Shown: piece after piece, positions 23,560 through 34,344 of the stretch
Numbering within the stretch: the first letter of the stretch is position 1
How the letters are laid out: each line of letters starts with the position of its first letter
From: Doryteuthis pealeii
Taxonomy: Eukaryota; Mollusca; Cephalopoda; Myopsida; Loliginidae
Reading direction: 5' to 3'
Assembly: GCA_023376005.1 (NCBI GenBank)
Contig: CM042152.1
Span: 71,514,571-71,578,570, forward strand
Length of the DNA stretch: 64,000 nt
The notes under the pieces: model-generated
What the model saw: the letters and a program-made list of their open reading frames with translations, nothing else
What the model was told of the DNA's origin: nothing
The model's database searches: none
Translations under genes and position numbers: made by a program

Positions 23560-24360
23560 GATAGAGGTACTTGGGTGCAGTGAGCTGTTTTTAGATGACT
23601 ACTGTCCATAGATGTGATGGGATTGAAATTTTTCAACAAAACCCACTAACTTCAGGATTTCTTTTCTCAATCACAGCATACCACTTCTCTGTTTCACTGA
23701 GTGGAAGGCATGGACTTATGGGCGATGTTTCTCAGATTATTTGATTTTAGTTGAAATGATTCATAATCCATCCTAAAAATGCCATCTGCTGCATACAATA
23801 CCTTTCTTTGGGACTGAATGTGCTGAACTCTGTGGAGCTGGCGTGTCTTAATAGATTGAAGGCTTCTACTTGTGTTGGTCCCATACCCACGAACATCTTT
23901 CTTTAGGTTGGTGTAGGGGCTAATTTAGTGGTTGAATCATTTGGTCACCAAAGCATGAAAATGTTCTTGGACTTTGTTAGAACGAGATACTTGTATTAAA
24001 CTATTTTTTCGGGTCGAATTCTATTCCATGTTTGTGAAAGTATGGTCCCAAAACTTCATTCTGTTTTGAGAAATTCTCATTCAAGAGTGATCAGTCACGA
24101 GCACGGCTGTTATGGAGATCTCGGGGGGAATTAGATATAAGGATTTATCATTATGACACACTACTCCTCACAGTCCTATCAGAATTATTGAATAATCCAT
24201 TGTAAGATTTACGCGCAGATCGAGTCAAATAATATCTGATTGAAAACAATTAATGCGACGGTGTACAAATATTGAAAGGTCTGGATTCTCATCCAGCAGG
24301 ATTGGCCAAAGGGGGGCCCTTGAATTTTGGGCGCATAGTTTTGGTAATATTTTGCTTCTT
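23560..24360 (-). pseudogene. Degraded gypsy reverse transcriptase/RNase H relic (left arm)
   Basis: Mirror copy of 44160-45000. On the minus strand short in-frame patches remain around the RT region (PFGRY-like, and FLGHILSKNGIESDP-like in the mirror) and the RNase H IEKE box, broken by many shifts. It is heavily eroded and partly different from the right arm, so read errors may add to the damage. Confidence 0.5.
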
Positions 24361-24714
24361 ATTCAACGGTTCTTCCAGCCATTGGATGAATATCTCTCTT
24401 GACTGCTTTGTTCTGTACGTTAGAACAACGCTGATCCTTAAATCCAGTCTTCATGCATTCCCAGTCTGAGAACACTCGTATATGTTATAACAAAAATAGT
24501 ATCTCTCTTGATCACAATCTTTATAAACAATACATCCACTCGCCACAAAACAAATAAAGAGAAAAACAAACAAACAAAACACTTTCGAAATAGGACCTAA
24601 GTTTACTGATAATTGTAACATAGCCAATACATCACTTACCAACAAAACAATTAAAAAAAAAGAAAAACAAAACAAAACAAAACTACAGAACATAAGTTAC
24701 TGACATCAACCGGA

Positions 24715-25168
24715 TGTTAACTCACGACAGTAAACGAATGAACAAAAAACAAATGTTCTACCACATAGGCTCAACAAACTTCCGGTCGAAAAACAAATTT
24801 ATAAAACAATCAAAAGTATCCTCTATTAATGTTTTTCAACCAATAAAAATGTTCCTTCTAACCCTTCAAAGTTCTCGAGCCTCTTACTAGCTATAAAAAC
24901 AGTTGATTAGTCGAATGCCAGTTGACCGTGGTCGTCACAGAGTCGTCGCCAAACCAGGCCGAGATCAGGAACCGTCATAACCAGCAGCCCCTCGTCACCG
25001 CAGAGCCAAGTAATCAGCAGAACATGCTTCAATCCCACACCTGCCCTCATTCACCGAGCGAAAGGAATTATCATCTCGACAATTCCAGCTTTTGTTATGT
25101 TAAATAAACAAAATTATCCAACATTTCTCGTCTGTTCCTTTGCTACCATACGCTTTTTGCGATATTAC
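24715..25168 (+). repeat. LTR-like segment with TATA box and poly(A) signal (left arm)
   Basis: A segment beginning TGTTAACTC and ending GATATTACA contains CTATAAAAAC at 24891-24900 and AATAAA at 25103-25108, in the order promoter then polyadenylation site, as in an LTR. No matching second LTR or target duplication was found, so it may be a solo or eroded LTR and the boundaries are guesses. Its mirror is at 43328-43817. Confidence 0.35.
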
Positions 25169-25815
25169 ATATAGGTTGTTACTGTGAGATGACATCTGAC
25201 GGACGATCAAGTACAGTTTGTATTTACTTTGGGTAGTAGTAGGTAGTATACTTTTGTACGAAAGACTGATGAAAGAACTTTGCTCGGTACTGCATTACCT
25301 TTTGAAACCTTTTCCAATCAATTTGTTTGTTGTTTTAAAATTGAATTTTTTCTTTATGCCATTGTGCCTACGTTATTGAATGTTATTATGGTGTCTTTCA
25401 TGTTTTCAATAATATTTCATGAGTTCAACTTCAAATGATGACCTTACAACGAATATATCAAACAACCTCTATTACTCCCACTATAACATATTCCAATTAA
25501 GATACCTTCCATTGGATTAACGAGGCAACACATTAGGACTGCTTTTCATAACAGAGGTGTGTAGTTTATTTAAAACAATAACTGAAAACAAAGGTCAAAG
25601 GGCAAGTAACTCACCCGTACAAAAATGGATTCGGGCAGATAACTTCTGACCCCACTATTATGAGAGTCTGTCAATATTAAATTAGTACTGACTAAAGAAA
25701 TTCAACAATATATCTATTTTCCTTCTTTTTTTCCTCTGTCTCCGTTGTAACACACCTACCATTGATAAGTAACAATTCTGGATTTCTATAAGATTTGAGG
25801 AGATGAGTTAGCAGT

Positions 25816-26150
25816 CAGTGAAATGTTTCATCTTTGTTGTTGTTTTTTTCTTCTGTTTTTTTGAATTGAACGAAGTTGACAATCTGGCTTCTTTTAAGAC
25901 GATCCTCAGAAAAGCCTTCCATCTTTCCGATTTAATACTTTTCGAGACAGTGCCCCACAAATTTTTTTTAGCCTTCTTGGCATATGTGAGTGATAGAATT
26001 TAAGCTCTACCCTAGACCTTTTTACTCCAACTCTCCCACGCCCTGTGGCCAACTGGCTGACAGACATTTCTTGGGCTACAGCACTAGATATTCTTCTGAA
26101 CATTTTTTGATTCCCATTCTTACCAGTCTAAGACTGCTATAAAAAAAGTG
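25816..26150 (+). pseudogene. Possible LINE C-terminal coding relic (left arm)
   Basis: A frame includes DNLASFKTILRKAFHLSDLI, with further coding-like sequence after a shift. Its mirror at 42317-42667 on the minus strand stays open for 116 codons. The ASFK-x-x-L ending resembles the tails of LINE ORF2 proteins (compare 61140-61240), but no catalytic motif is present, so this is tentative. Confidence 0.3.
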
Positions 26151-26379
26151 TCACAAACCCTAAGGGTAGCGAACATTTTAAAGGAAAACTAGTATAGAAA
26201 GTAAAAGAAAAGTATCTTTTTTATTTTTATTTTTTGTCTTGTATGTTATTTTATATTTTGTTACAAAGAAAATTTTTGAATTCTCCTAGCAAGAGTACAT
26301 TTTGAAGGCTTGAGAATTCTCCAGAAATTTAAATAAAAGTTTTTTATGCTTACAGTATAGTATTTGTTATTGTCCTTAG

Positions 26380-27060
26380 GAGGCAAACGTCGGATTTCAC
26401 CGGTAAAACTAGCAGCAACCATGCCCTGCCCCTTATGATCACGTGAGTTTCTATAAAAGCGTTCACTGCTTCCCTTTTCCACTTTTCCCTTAGGGGGCAA
26501 ACTGGCTGTTCACCGCTTCCTTTAGCAGATACCAAGGTTGGTGCATTATTGCTACTCTTTCTCTGCTGTTCTTAGGTCATAACGGACAGGAATATTAAAC
26601 CCTTGAAGGAATTCTGGTCCATTCCATTTGAACTATGGATTTTAGAGACTTTATCAAGAAACCCTTGACAGTCGATAAGAACTGCCTTTCATTCCGCACG
26701 GAAGAATTTGAAGAAGCCTTCGACAATTTACGTACAACCTTCAGACAAGCTAAACTTCCATGCAACCTTTGATACTTGAAGGCTTCAGACTCACGCAGAC
26801 CCATTCACTTTGCAACTTGACAATTAAACTATTAGCTAAACTCTCGCGTCCTGTAAAGACCCCTAACCAACATATCACCGGTAGCTTGTCTGACCTAACC
26901 TAACGAACATTCCAGTGAACTCTCACTACCCCCTTTATAACATATATTGTATGCATTGTTGTATATTTGCCATGTATTGAAACTGTTGTCGTACCCGTTG
27001 TCGTCATAGCTTGCTTCTTTGAAGTTCATTCCCAGCTTGTCTCTCTGCTTAATTTACAGT
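26380..27060 (+). repeat. Diverged repeat unit A with TATA-like promoter (left arm)
   Basis: This unit shares an order of landmarks with 30030-30690. These are a GATCACGTGA site followed by a TATAAAAGC box (near 26438-26460), an 'ACTTTATCAA..ACC..GA..GTCGAT' stretch, and a CTCT-x-ACCT/CGTCCTGTAAAGACCC and ACCTAACGAACATT-x-CA stretch near the end. The two units may be diverged LTRs of one old element or members of one LTR family. Confidence 0.5.
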
Positions 27061-27087
27061 TAAATTTTACAGGACTTGAAAGCGAAA

Positions 27088-27235
27088 AAGTCACCCCCTA
27101 GTCAGTTTGCGAATATTAAAGAAATTGTTGACTTAAAACAAAAGTCATCCCTGTCAGTTTGTGACTATAAAAGAGAAATATTTTTTGGATTTAAAACTAA
27201 AAATCATCCCTAGTCAGTTTATGACTATATATACA
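27088..27235. repeat. Three-copy tandem repeat (left arm)
   Basis: Three imperfect units of about 55 bases, each containing GTCAnCCCTAGTCAGTTTGTGACTAT-like sequence followed by AAA-rich spacer. Their mirror is at about 41224-41375. A CA microsatellite follows at 27271-27311 (mirror GT tract at about 41148-41186). Confidence 0.8.
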
Positions 27236-27267
27236 TATAAATGGGGATTTAAAAACAGAAAAAAGGG

Positions 27268-27312
<45 letters not shown>

Positions 27313-27460
27313 ATTCAATTTATGGGGAAATTATAAGCACCCCTTGTCTCTTCCAAAAGGAGGGGAAGATGACAGCTTGGCCTCAAGTCTGGCCTCAAAG
27401 AAAAAAAAATTTCTTACAAAAAAAAAAATAAAGGCAAACAATTACGGAAAAAATTACTAG

Positions 27461-28606
27461 TGTTGCGGGGCCGATAAGGATACGACCCCACAGACGTTTG
27501 AATTAGTGAAACGACTGGAGACAATGGGAAGAGACAAAGGCAGAGGAATTGGATGCAGAAGGTAACTCGGTGGTCAATTTATTATCGAGAATTGACAAAG
27601 GTAAATCGGCAAGTTGAGAGTTCGTCGTTCAAGGTTGGTCACTCAGTTCGGTCAGTCTTCGTCGATCTGGGTGGATAGGTCGTCGGTTGTCGGATAGGTA
27701 GCTGGAATCCGGAATCGGGATAGCAGTGCGTATACGGGCGAGGTTGACGTCATGGTCGGTCGGTAACGGTTTCGATGGCGTCGTGGTCGGTCGGTAACGG
27801 TCTCGGCTTGCGGTTGGATTCGGCAGCGAGCCCCGGTCATAGTCCCGTCGAGGACTGTTCGGGTACGAGCGTTAACGTAACAGCGACGGACCGTTCGCTT
27901 AGCACGTGTGTTGCTTGAGTCTGATTGACCGCGGTTATGTGGGATTTCAGACCAGCTTGTACATGTGCACAAATGCCCTCGAGTAGCTAAGCGTTTGCTT
28001 GGCGGAAGATCGAGTCGGATCTACCAAGCTAGTACTTAGCGTACTGTCTGCGAGGGACGCCTATCCGGTCGGAAGACCCAGATCTTCTAGGGATTTGGCC
28101 CTAGGATCGCATTCGTGGTTAAGGAAAGACTGAGGTGAAAAGGGCCGACTGGTTAGCTCTGAAAGAGCTGGGTTTGTTTAGCCTTGAAAAAGGCTGGTAT
28201 TGCTGGACTGAACAAGGTTCGTGTCATCACAGCAAGGGCGAGGCTGGTCGTCTAGCGGCAAAAAGGCGGGTCGTTCTAGCGGCGGAGAGAGGCAGGGCGG
28301 TCAGGAATCAGGAACGGCCATTCGTTTGGAACGAATCAAGATCGTCAACTGTTACCGGCTGGCTGGAACTGTTGTTGTCATCGCAAAACGACTTTCTTAT
28401 ATACACAAAATTTACCGGAAGCATTGTTACGTTCAATCAAATGATAAACAATTTAGAACTTTTTAGAACATTCTTATAGACGCTCTGACGCCAAAGCTGA
28501 GGTTGAGAATCACAGAATTTGACCTCAAGTGAAAAACTGCTTAGTCATGGCAATAGCCGGCCTTGCTGAGAAGAGGAAGGCATACAAAACGAACAATTGA
28601 TACTAC
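27461..28606 (-). repeat. GC-rich LTR-like segment (left arm)
   Basis: On the minus strand this reads TGTAGTATC at its start, a TATATAAGAA box (complement of 28394-28403), a GC-rich transcribed-like body with repeated GGTAACGG/ACCGACC units, AATAAA (complement of 27578-27583), and ends GCAACA. That is the order of U3, R and U5 in an LTR. No target duplication or partner LTR was seen, so a solo LTR of an unknown element is the best guess. Open frames through it are probably compositional. Confidence 0.4.
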
Positions 28607-29026
28607 ACTCGTTGCTTTACCCACGTACGCCAAACATACCGAGAGACAGGTGACGTCACGTTGGGGGGAAGGGAAAGCGATCCCTATTGTCAGTTAGCAG
28701 TTAGTACTCGGGACCCGGTCAGCGAACATCTCGTTGGGGAGGGGAGAAAGTTATGCCCAAGAAGAAAGTCTCCATGACCAAAATACCACATAAAGAATAA
28801 TACCCGGAATAGTCATTAATACAGAAAATGAATCACCCGGAAAAAGATAAGTGCAAATTTCTTTCGTTGCGAACATTTGTAAAATTGATTTGAAGAAATA
28901 ATTCCGCCAAATGATATTATAAATACTAGCCTATCGGCGTCCGTATTATGATCCTCCCAGATCGCAAAGTTGTATTAAATATTATGTTATTATAACGGAA
29001 AAAGAAAAAGAGCAAGACATTGCCTT

Positions 29027-29101
29027 GCTTGCCGGGATCGAGCCCGCGTCCCCCCGCATGCGAATGTAGACGCGAGTTAAGCATTGGACGGACGCGAAGT
29101 G
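29027..29101 (-). repeat. tRNA-like sequence (left arm)
   Basis: The complement carries GTCCAATGCTTAACTCG (A-box-like) and GGCTCGATCCC (B-box-like, complement of 29034-29044) with tRNA-like spacing. The arms do not fold into a clean cloverleaf by eye, so it is a tRNA pseudogene or SINE head. Mirror at 39368-39442. Confidence 0.4.
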
Positions 29102-29455
29102 CCAGGATGTTTCGGTAAATACGTACATAAATAACGTGCGAGTCAAACGCAGGGCAGTAAGAAGTTGCAGTAGCAGGTTAACTGACGCGAACGACCGAGT
29201 AATTCTTTAATGTAATTTTGCAGCTGCTAAACGAAAACAAGAGCGTGTTGACCAGGGAAAGTTTGGCTTGCTGGAAGACTGTGGACTTGCTTGTTTTTGG
29301 CCCCCGCTCTCGCGGGAGCTTGTTGACACGAACATCTATTCCCCCCCCCCACCATATATTTCCCCCTTTTTCCATAGTTATAAATACATATCTACGTTGA
29401 TTTGTTATTTGTTGCCAAATCTTACATGTATTCTCTCATCTTTCTTTGATAAACT

Positions 29456-29485
29456 CTGATGAAAAGCGCTGTATAGCGTTGAAAC
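29456..29485 (+). ncRNA. Hammerhead-ribozyme-like core (left arm)
   Basis: CTGATGA at 29456-29462 is followed by a short stem (AGCGCT pairing with AGCGTT around GTAT) and then GAAAC at 29481-29485. These are the two conserved strands of a hammerhead core around stem II, with one or two unpaired A bases more than canonical. Stems I and III are not obvious. Such motifs are known in Penelope-like retroelement ends. Mirror at 38983-39012. Confidence 0.3.
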
Positions 29486-30029
29486 GATAGGCGTATGTAA
29501 CAGCATGAAATGAGGCCAGGAAAAAGTTCGTCAGTGATGATGAAATAATGGAAAAGGAGGTAGCTTGATTTCATCAGCTGGGTACGATCGTGCGTGTCCT
29601 CACGTACGTTCGTCAAAGGGAGGAGCTTAAAACAGCGAAACTGGATTTGTCTGGAAAGGGTTTGCGTACGTGCGAAAAACGCGAAACTCTTTCGGAACGT
29701 GGAAGGAGTAATCTGCGTGCGTTCTTTTACGCACGTACTGTGCTTGCATCAGCACGCGTACGTCCGGAGAAAGGGGTCAAGGCTTTTGGCCCCGACACTA
29801 AATAAACTTTAAGTTTGAAAGTTCCCCAACCGGACAATTTTCTACCCTATAAAAAAAATGACGGAAAAGAAAAAGAAGAAAAAACTCGCAGAAAAAAAAA
29901 ATATATTGCAGGTCAATATTTAAACTCCAACCCCACTATTAAAAAAATACCCTCGACATGGAATCTTCATTTTCGTTGATGGGAAGGTGTTGAAATTTAG
30001 TAAGGGACATACTTCCAGCTATACCGACT

Positions 30030-30690
30030 CGCAGCCCCTAGAGGACAAACTTCCGGTTTCACTGGTTAGCAGCAGGCTGTCCCATTAGGATCACGTGATG
30101 ATGTTCATAAAAGCAGGCACCTGCTCCCCCTCTCTTTCACTCCTAACCCCTTGCGGGACACAATGTAGGTCGTAGCGTTCCTGCTACACTCTCAGCTAGC
30201 CACATTTAAGGATAAATTCGGACAATTAGAATAATACCCTAGAAGGTAATTCTTTGTTCACCGACCCCACGAGTCTTGTGGACTTAGACACTTTATCAAA
30301 CACTCGAGACGGTCGATACATGCCTACTACATCTCGTTAGGATTTAGAAAACTATTTGCTACAATAACTTCGGATATTGCTCGACCTAAAAATAATCTTG
30401 ATACTGAGTCTAGTGCAAAATAATAGTCTTCTAGCAGGACTAATCTCTTGCAATCTAACTCTCTTAACCTACCACGGTCTCTGAAGACCCTAAACTACCA
30501 AAATACCAGTAGCTATATCCGAACTAACCTAAACGAACATTGAATTGAACATTCACTAACCACTTGTTTTAACGTATTTATATGTATTGTGAGTACATTT
30601 AACGTCTGTCAAACCCTTGTTTGTAGTAAAATATGCCGTCGTACTCTTGTCTTTGAATTTCCCGCCTATCTTCCTCTGCTACATTGTCCC
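30030..30690 (+). repeat. Diverged repeat unit B with TATA-like promoter (left arm)
   Basis: Paralogue of 26380-27060. It has GGATCACGTGA then CATAAAAGCAGG, GACACTTTATCAAACACTCG and GACGGTCGATACATGCC, then ACCGGTCTCTGAAGACCC-like and ACCTAAACGAACATTGAA. It ends near a ~330-base AT-rich stretch with no recognisable content. Mirror at about 37800-38440. Confidence 0.5.
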
Positions 30691-31058
30691 CCGTAAATTA
30701 TCCCCCACACCACAGAGGCCATTTAATTTACATTTTAATAATGCACGAAACAAAAACTAACTTAATACGTAGCCTTTTCAAATTAGGGTAAACATTTAAT
30801 TAAAATAAAAACTCTTCTTTTATTACTTCATATACCGAAAATTTTATCAAAATTATATTATTAGTTTATTTTTGTTGATTTTTAAAGAATTTCAAGTGAT
30901 TCCCCCTTATTGAAAGGTGCGGGAAATTATACATACCTAACTAGTTATATGTGAATTGATATTTTAGTATATAGCCAGTTTCACGTTGGGATAAGCTTTA
31001 TCTCCCGCCGACCGAGACGGGGCCAGTTATTTTAGAAGACAGAGATGAAGAAGCCACG

Positions 31059-31300
31059 CTAACACTTCCAGTCGCTAGCCCCAAACTGTCGTACGATTTG
31101 GTGATTCATGAAGCTCTCAATGCTCCCCGTGTCTATTAAGGCCTTGACCGGAGTATTGTTAATTTTAACATCCATAAAAAGCCTGCGAAAAATTAGTCGC
31201 GCAGGCAACCGAAGCCAATGTGGTGGGTGGCTATATTTGCACACTTTAGCGTAATAGCCCTTTTGTTGCACCTGTTACAGGCACATAGCCCTAAGATAAG
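31059..31300 (-). pseudogene. Gypsy-type zinc knuckle and protease relic (left arm)
   Basis: The minus-strand frame reads a knuckle end (KGYYAKVCK) and, after about 30 residues, MDVKINNTPVKALIDTGSIE, the active-site motif DTG of an aspartic protease. It stops after about 70 codons. The mirror at 37195-37425 has the same content with different breaks. The family differs from the gag relic at 22190-22550. Confidence 0.6.
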
Positions 31301-31321
31301 TTAACCCATAGAACATCTAGC

Positions 31322-31351
31322 GGCTAGTGGTAACATCTGTTACCACTAGCC
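31322..31351. repeat. Perfect 14-bp inverted repeat
   Basis: GGCTAGTGGTAACA, two bases, then TGTTACCACTAGCC. It is preserved without error in the other arm (about 37151-37180). Confidence 0.85.
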
Positions 31352-32289
31352 ACTGCTACATGGTCGTTTTCAGAGAAAATAGGGCCTTTAAGATAATGTA
31401 TTTATGGTAGTAGTTTTCACATAGATTTCTCAGTAGCCATTTCTTGCTCTACAGCCAGGTCGTACGTACCATTTACACAGAGCACTTATTTTCTGTGAGT
31501 CTACTTCGTATACGCGTAGACGGTAGCCCGTTTATGAAGACTTATACATTTGTATCCGGAACGGATGTACAAATCGCGACTAACTTCTGCCGTTACTGAT
31601 TTAAAATCGCAGTCCTTACTAAGCGGATGGAGGGCCAGTCGATACTGGTCTATTGGTTCAAACTTTCATCAGTTTTTCCACTTCCTAGTTATTAGAACAT
31701 GGATGGTGAAAATTTGGCACTTTGGTTTTGGCGTATACTTTTTCAAGTTCTGCCATAGCGTCGTCATAATTAATAAGGATTGCAATGTATTCAATGTATT
31801 TGTAGTGTATAGCTAACCCAAATCAAAGGACAGCAACTAGGCTCTGCTTAATTAGGTCTCGCAGACAGGTGAAGACACCTGACATCCAGGCAAAGAAATA
31901 AGACGCTATCGGTCTCACAAGCTCAATAAATCCATGGACACAAACCATTAACATAAAACCATCCACATGCATCCTTACGCCTAAAAGACCGAACATTACA
32001 TTGGCGACGGGAATGGGCTCATTTCTCAATCTAATCATCTGAACAACCATATTTTATCCCCCTTCTCCTCTGGCACACACCTATGTACCCTTTTCTATCA
32101 ACATGGTGGCTATCTCACAATACCCGATTTTCGACTATCACGCTGACGGCATAGATGTCCGCTGGGTTGTAAATCAAACATAATACGGGAAAGAGAGTTC
32201 ACCAACCCCAACATGACACTATAGGAACTACTGCAACTCACCAGGACGTTACAGCTACTTGATCTCCCAAGATCAACGAATGTTAATCA

Positions 32290-32520
32290 CGTCCGCGCCG
32301 AAACAAAGCGTCACCAACTCCGAAACCAACCTCAACACAGGCAACCGAAACAAAACTTCCATAACTGTGGTGGTACTTGGCCACACCCTGACAGCCAACA
32401 GAGCTGTCCTGCGTACAACCACAGCTGCAACACGTGTATGAAGTTGACTCACTTTTCCTTTGTCTGCGGTTCTCAACCTGCACATAGGTAGTCGCAACCC
32501 ACAACCCGACCAATACTGCA
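32290..32520 (+). pseudogene. Gypsy gag zinc-knuckle relic (left arm)
   Basis: The + frame carries NCGGTWPHPDSQQSCPAYNH followed by a second cysteine set (CNTCMKLTHFSFVC). This is the CPA-x-x-x-x-C-x-x-C-x-x-x-x-HF-x-x-x-C nucleocapsid pattern of K02A2.6-like Ty3/gypsy elements. Stops surround it. Mirror on the minus strand at 36010-36240. Confidence 0.65.
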
Positions 32521-32939
32521 ACCTTCAGCATGATACAACTTGAAAGCCAACAGCAGGGTACACGACCTCGAGGACGACTATGAATCGGATGGCGTGATCG
32601 AATTTGTGTACAAGGCGGCCAACAAGAACAATGCCCTACTAATCATATAAATCGACTAGTCTCCTCTCACAAACCTCTTTCCGCCCTGTCAGCTGGGGCG
32701 TTAGAATGCATCGACTGCACTTCTGCAGAGGGGTAAGACTCCCCCAATGGGGCCACCTGTTGGCCGTGGATGGTGACCCGTGATGTTTAAGGATAGAACC
32801 CAGGTGGTTGAGCAGTCCATGACATGCAATATTCCACTTTAGTCCTTTCTTGGGCTAGACGGGTGGCCTCCTGTGATCGGCGAATAAAGCCATAAGAAGG
32901 GGACGATACACAACACCAACACTTGCCCTATGTTTTCAA

Positions 32940-33242
32940 GAGCAAAGATCTTCAGTAGATCAAACTTTAACCAAGGATACAACCAACTAAAAGTAGCTGA
33001 AGAATCTAAATATATAACGAGTTATGCAGGTACACACGCCTATTTTTTGGGGGGTCAGTTCAGCAAGTAAGATTTTCCACGAGACAAAACGCTTTCAAGG
33101 GCTGTCAATGTCAGCGATGACATCCTCTGCTTTGGAGCATCACAGGAACATCATGATGCCAACATTTGAGCAATATTTCAGCGTATCACAGCAAAGGCCT
33201 CGCCTTGAACGCTAAAAAATACGAATACTACTGTTGAAATAA
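32940..33242 (+). pseudogene. Gypsy reverse transcriptase relic (left arm)
   Basis: Patches of RT are readable on the + strand: DLNQGYNQLKVAEESKYIT, then in another frame VNVSDDILCFGASQEHHDAN, where SDD-ILCFG is the catalytic box with S in place of the usual first residue. It lies downstream of the 32290-32520 gag relic in the same orientation, so both may derive from one element with a deletion between. Mirror at 35335-35620. Confidence 0.65.
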
Positions 33243-33626
33243 TTTTGTATATAAGGCCTGCTGTAATCCACCACTTAAACTTATAGACTCAGCGAGGTCA
33301 CGTGGTTTAAACCCCAGCGGAGATCCCTTGTGTTAAGCAGAGCACGATCCTTAGTGAAGAAACCTTTGGTTGCTCGTTGGTTTCCCTCAGTGTTGGGTAT
33401 GATCCTTTGGTTGTTCCTTGGTGTCCCTTAGTGTTGGGTATGATCCTTTGGTTGTGGGTCCGTTCGTGAATGTCGAATAACGTGCAAATGAACGGTTGTC
33501 AATATCAGCGATTAGATAGTTAACAAACCAAGTATTCGGGTTATTGTTTGGCTGGGGTTTAAACCACGTGACCTCGCTGAGTCTATAAGTTTAAGTGGTG
33601 GATCACAGCACGCCTTATATACAAAA
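33243..33626. mobile_element. TIR mini-element (left arm copy)
   Basis: Inverted arms of about 76 bases (33243-33318 and 33551-33626), starting TTTTGTATATAAGGC and reaching GGTTTAAACCCCAGC, enclose about 230 bases. The middle has two copies of a roughly 50-base unit containing GTGTTGGGTATGATCCTTTG. It looks like a MITE or small foldback element. It abuts the RT relic at 33242. Mirror copy at 34953-35334. Confidence 0.7.
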
Positions 33627-33869
33627 ATAATCGAACACAACACAATGAAAAACTTTTTCAGCTGCCAAATCTCTATATCTACCCCATGAAAGAGCCTCTG
33701 AAAATGCCCTTCTTCCTCCAACTCCATGAACGGAGGTCAGTGCTGACTTTGGACACCTCCCAAATGGAAATACATACTTGTCATCACAGATGAGTACTAT
33801 CGCTATGTGATTCGAATTTTTATTATTATTATTATTATTATTTTATTATTATTAATGATAATAATAATA

Positions 33870-34232
33870 ACTGTGAAATATGAAGGTAAAGAATGTACCA
33901 ATTGTAATGGTTGCCCTGGAACGGTTCCCAAGGGTTTGGAAAAGAATCTGGGTGAATTGAAAATTAAGGAAGAATTGAGCTTAGCCAAACAACAGCATTG
34001 TTAAATCAGCTAAGAGACTCGGAAGAGTCATGGAGACCCGAGGAGACTTGCTGTCACTCAGCCTCCAGTGAATCACCAGCTAAGGTGGCATGAAAATCTC
34101 TCATTGAGTCAATTAATCATAATAATACTAGCTTTTCAGAAAGTTCAGTTGTTGGGCAAATGTCTACAAGTTTATATCCAATTTTGATTCAGAGGCACTT
34201 ATTAAAAAAAAGCAAAAAAAAAAAAAAAAAAA
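33870..34232 (+). pseudogene. LINE 3' end with poly(A) tail (left arm)
   Basis: After an ATT microsatellite (33820-33870) the frame reads VPIVMVALGTVPKGLEKNLG and on to KEELSL. A shifted frame then reads SQTTALLNQL and SWRPEETCCHSASSESPAKV. This succession is the conserved C-terminus of a widespread metazoan LINE reverse transcriptase (IPVVIGALG...LLGTARILRR-type). A 3' untranslated part and an A-rich tail at 34205-34232 follow, which is what a LINE 3' end should look like. The palindrome centre starts right after the tail. Confidence 0.7.
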
Positions 34233-34240
34233 GTTCTCTT

Positions 34241-34335
34241 CGCGAAGGTAAACTACTTTAAACATCAGTTTTTAATGAATACCACAAGCTATTTGTTGCC
34301 TCATTTTCACCTTAAAATCAGCGTTTTCCTTCCGA
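34241..34335. other. Central spacer of giant palindrome
   Basis: 95 bases between the arm ends AAGTTCTCTT and AAGAGAACTT. Its edges (CGCGAAGGTAAAC and GTTTTCCTTCCG) pair imperfectly, so the true unpaired centre may be nearer 70 bases. No feature is recognised in it. Confidence 0.85.
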
Positions 34336-34344
34336 AAGAGAACT

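Larger units (their letters stand above)
21323..34240. repeat. Left arm of giant palindrome
   Basis: This arm of 12.9 kb is the imperfect reverse complement of 34336-47886 throughout. Checkpoints include 22467-22545 with 46209-46290, 24922-25110 with 43380-43600, 27650-27900 with 40560-40810, and 33251-33318 with 34961-35028. Differences are mostly one-base indels, with patches of substitutions. It is visibly richer in GC than the flanking introns. Contents are several dead gypsy fragments, LTR-like segments, a LINE 3' end and a TIR mini-element. Stretches not listed separately (21660-22190, 25170-25815, 28610-29020, 29490-30030, 30690-31050) show nothing I can name. Confidence 0.93.

Noticed and set aside
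27161..27460. Open frame with a Thr-His repeat, and its mirror at 40959-41234
   Set aside because: It reads through a CA microsatellite; no domain and no conservation of frame between arms.
27652..27972. 106-codon frame rich in Arg/Thr, and mirror frames at 40434-40818
   Set aside because: Compositional frame in the GC-rich LTR-like segment; repeats of ACCGACC explain it.
33512..33727. Frame shared by both arms (also 34792-35067) considered as a conserved protein
   Set aside because: Its shared half is the TIR of the mini-element read through; both copies are mirrors of one sequence.
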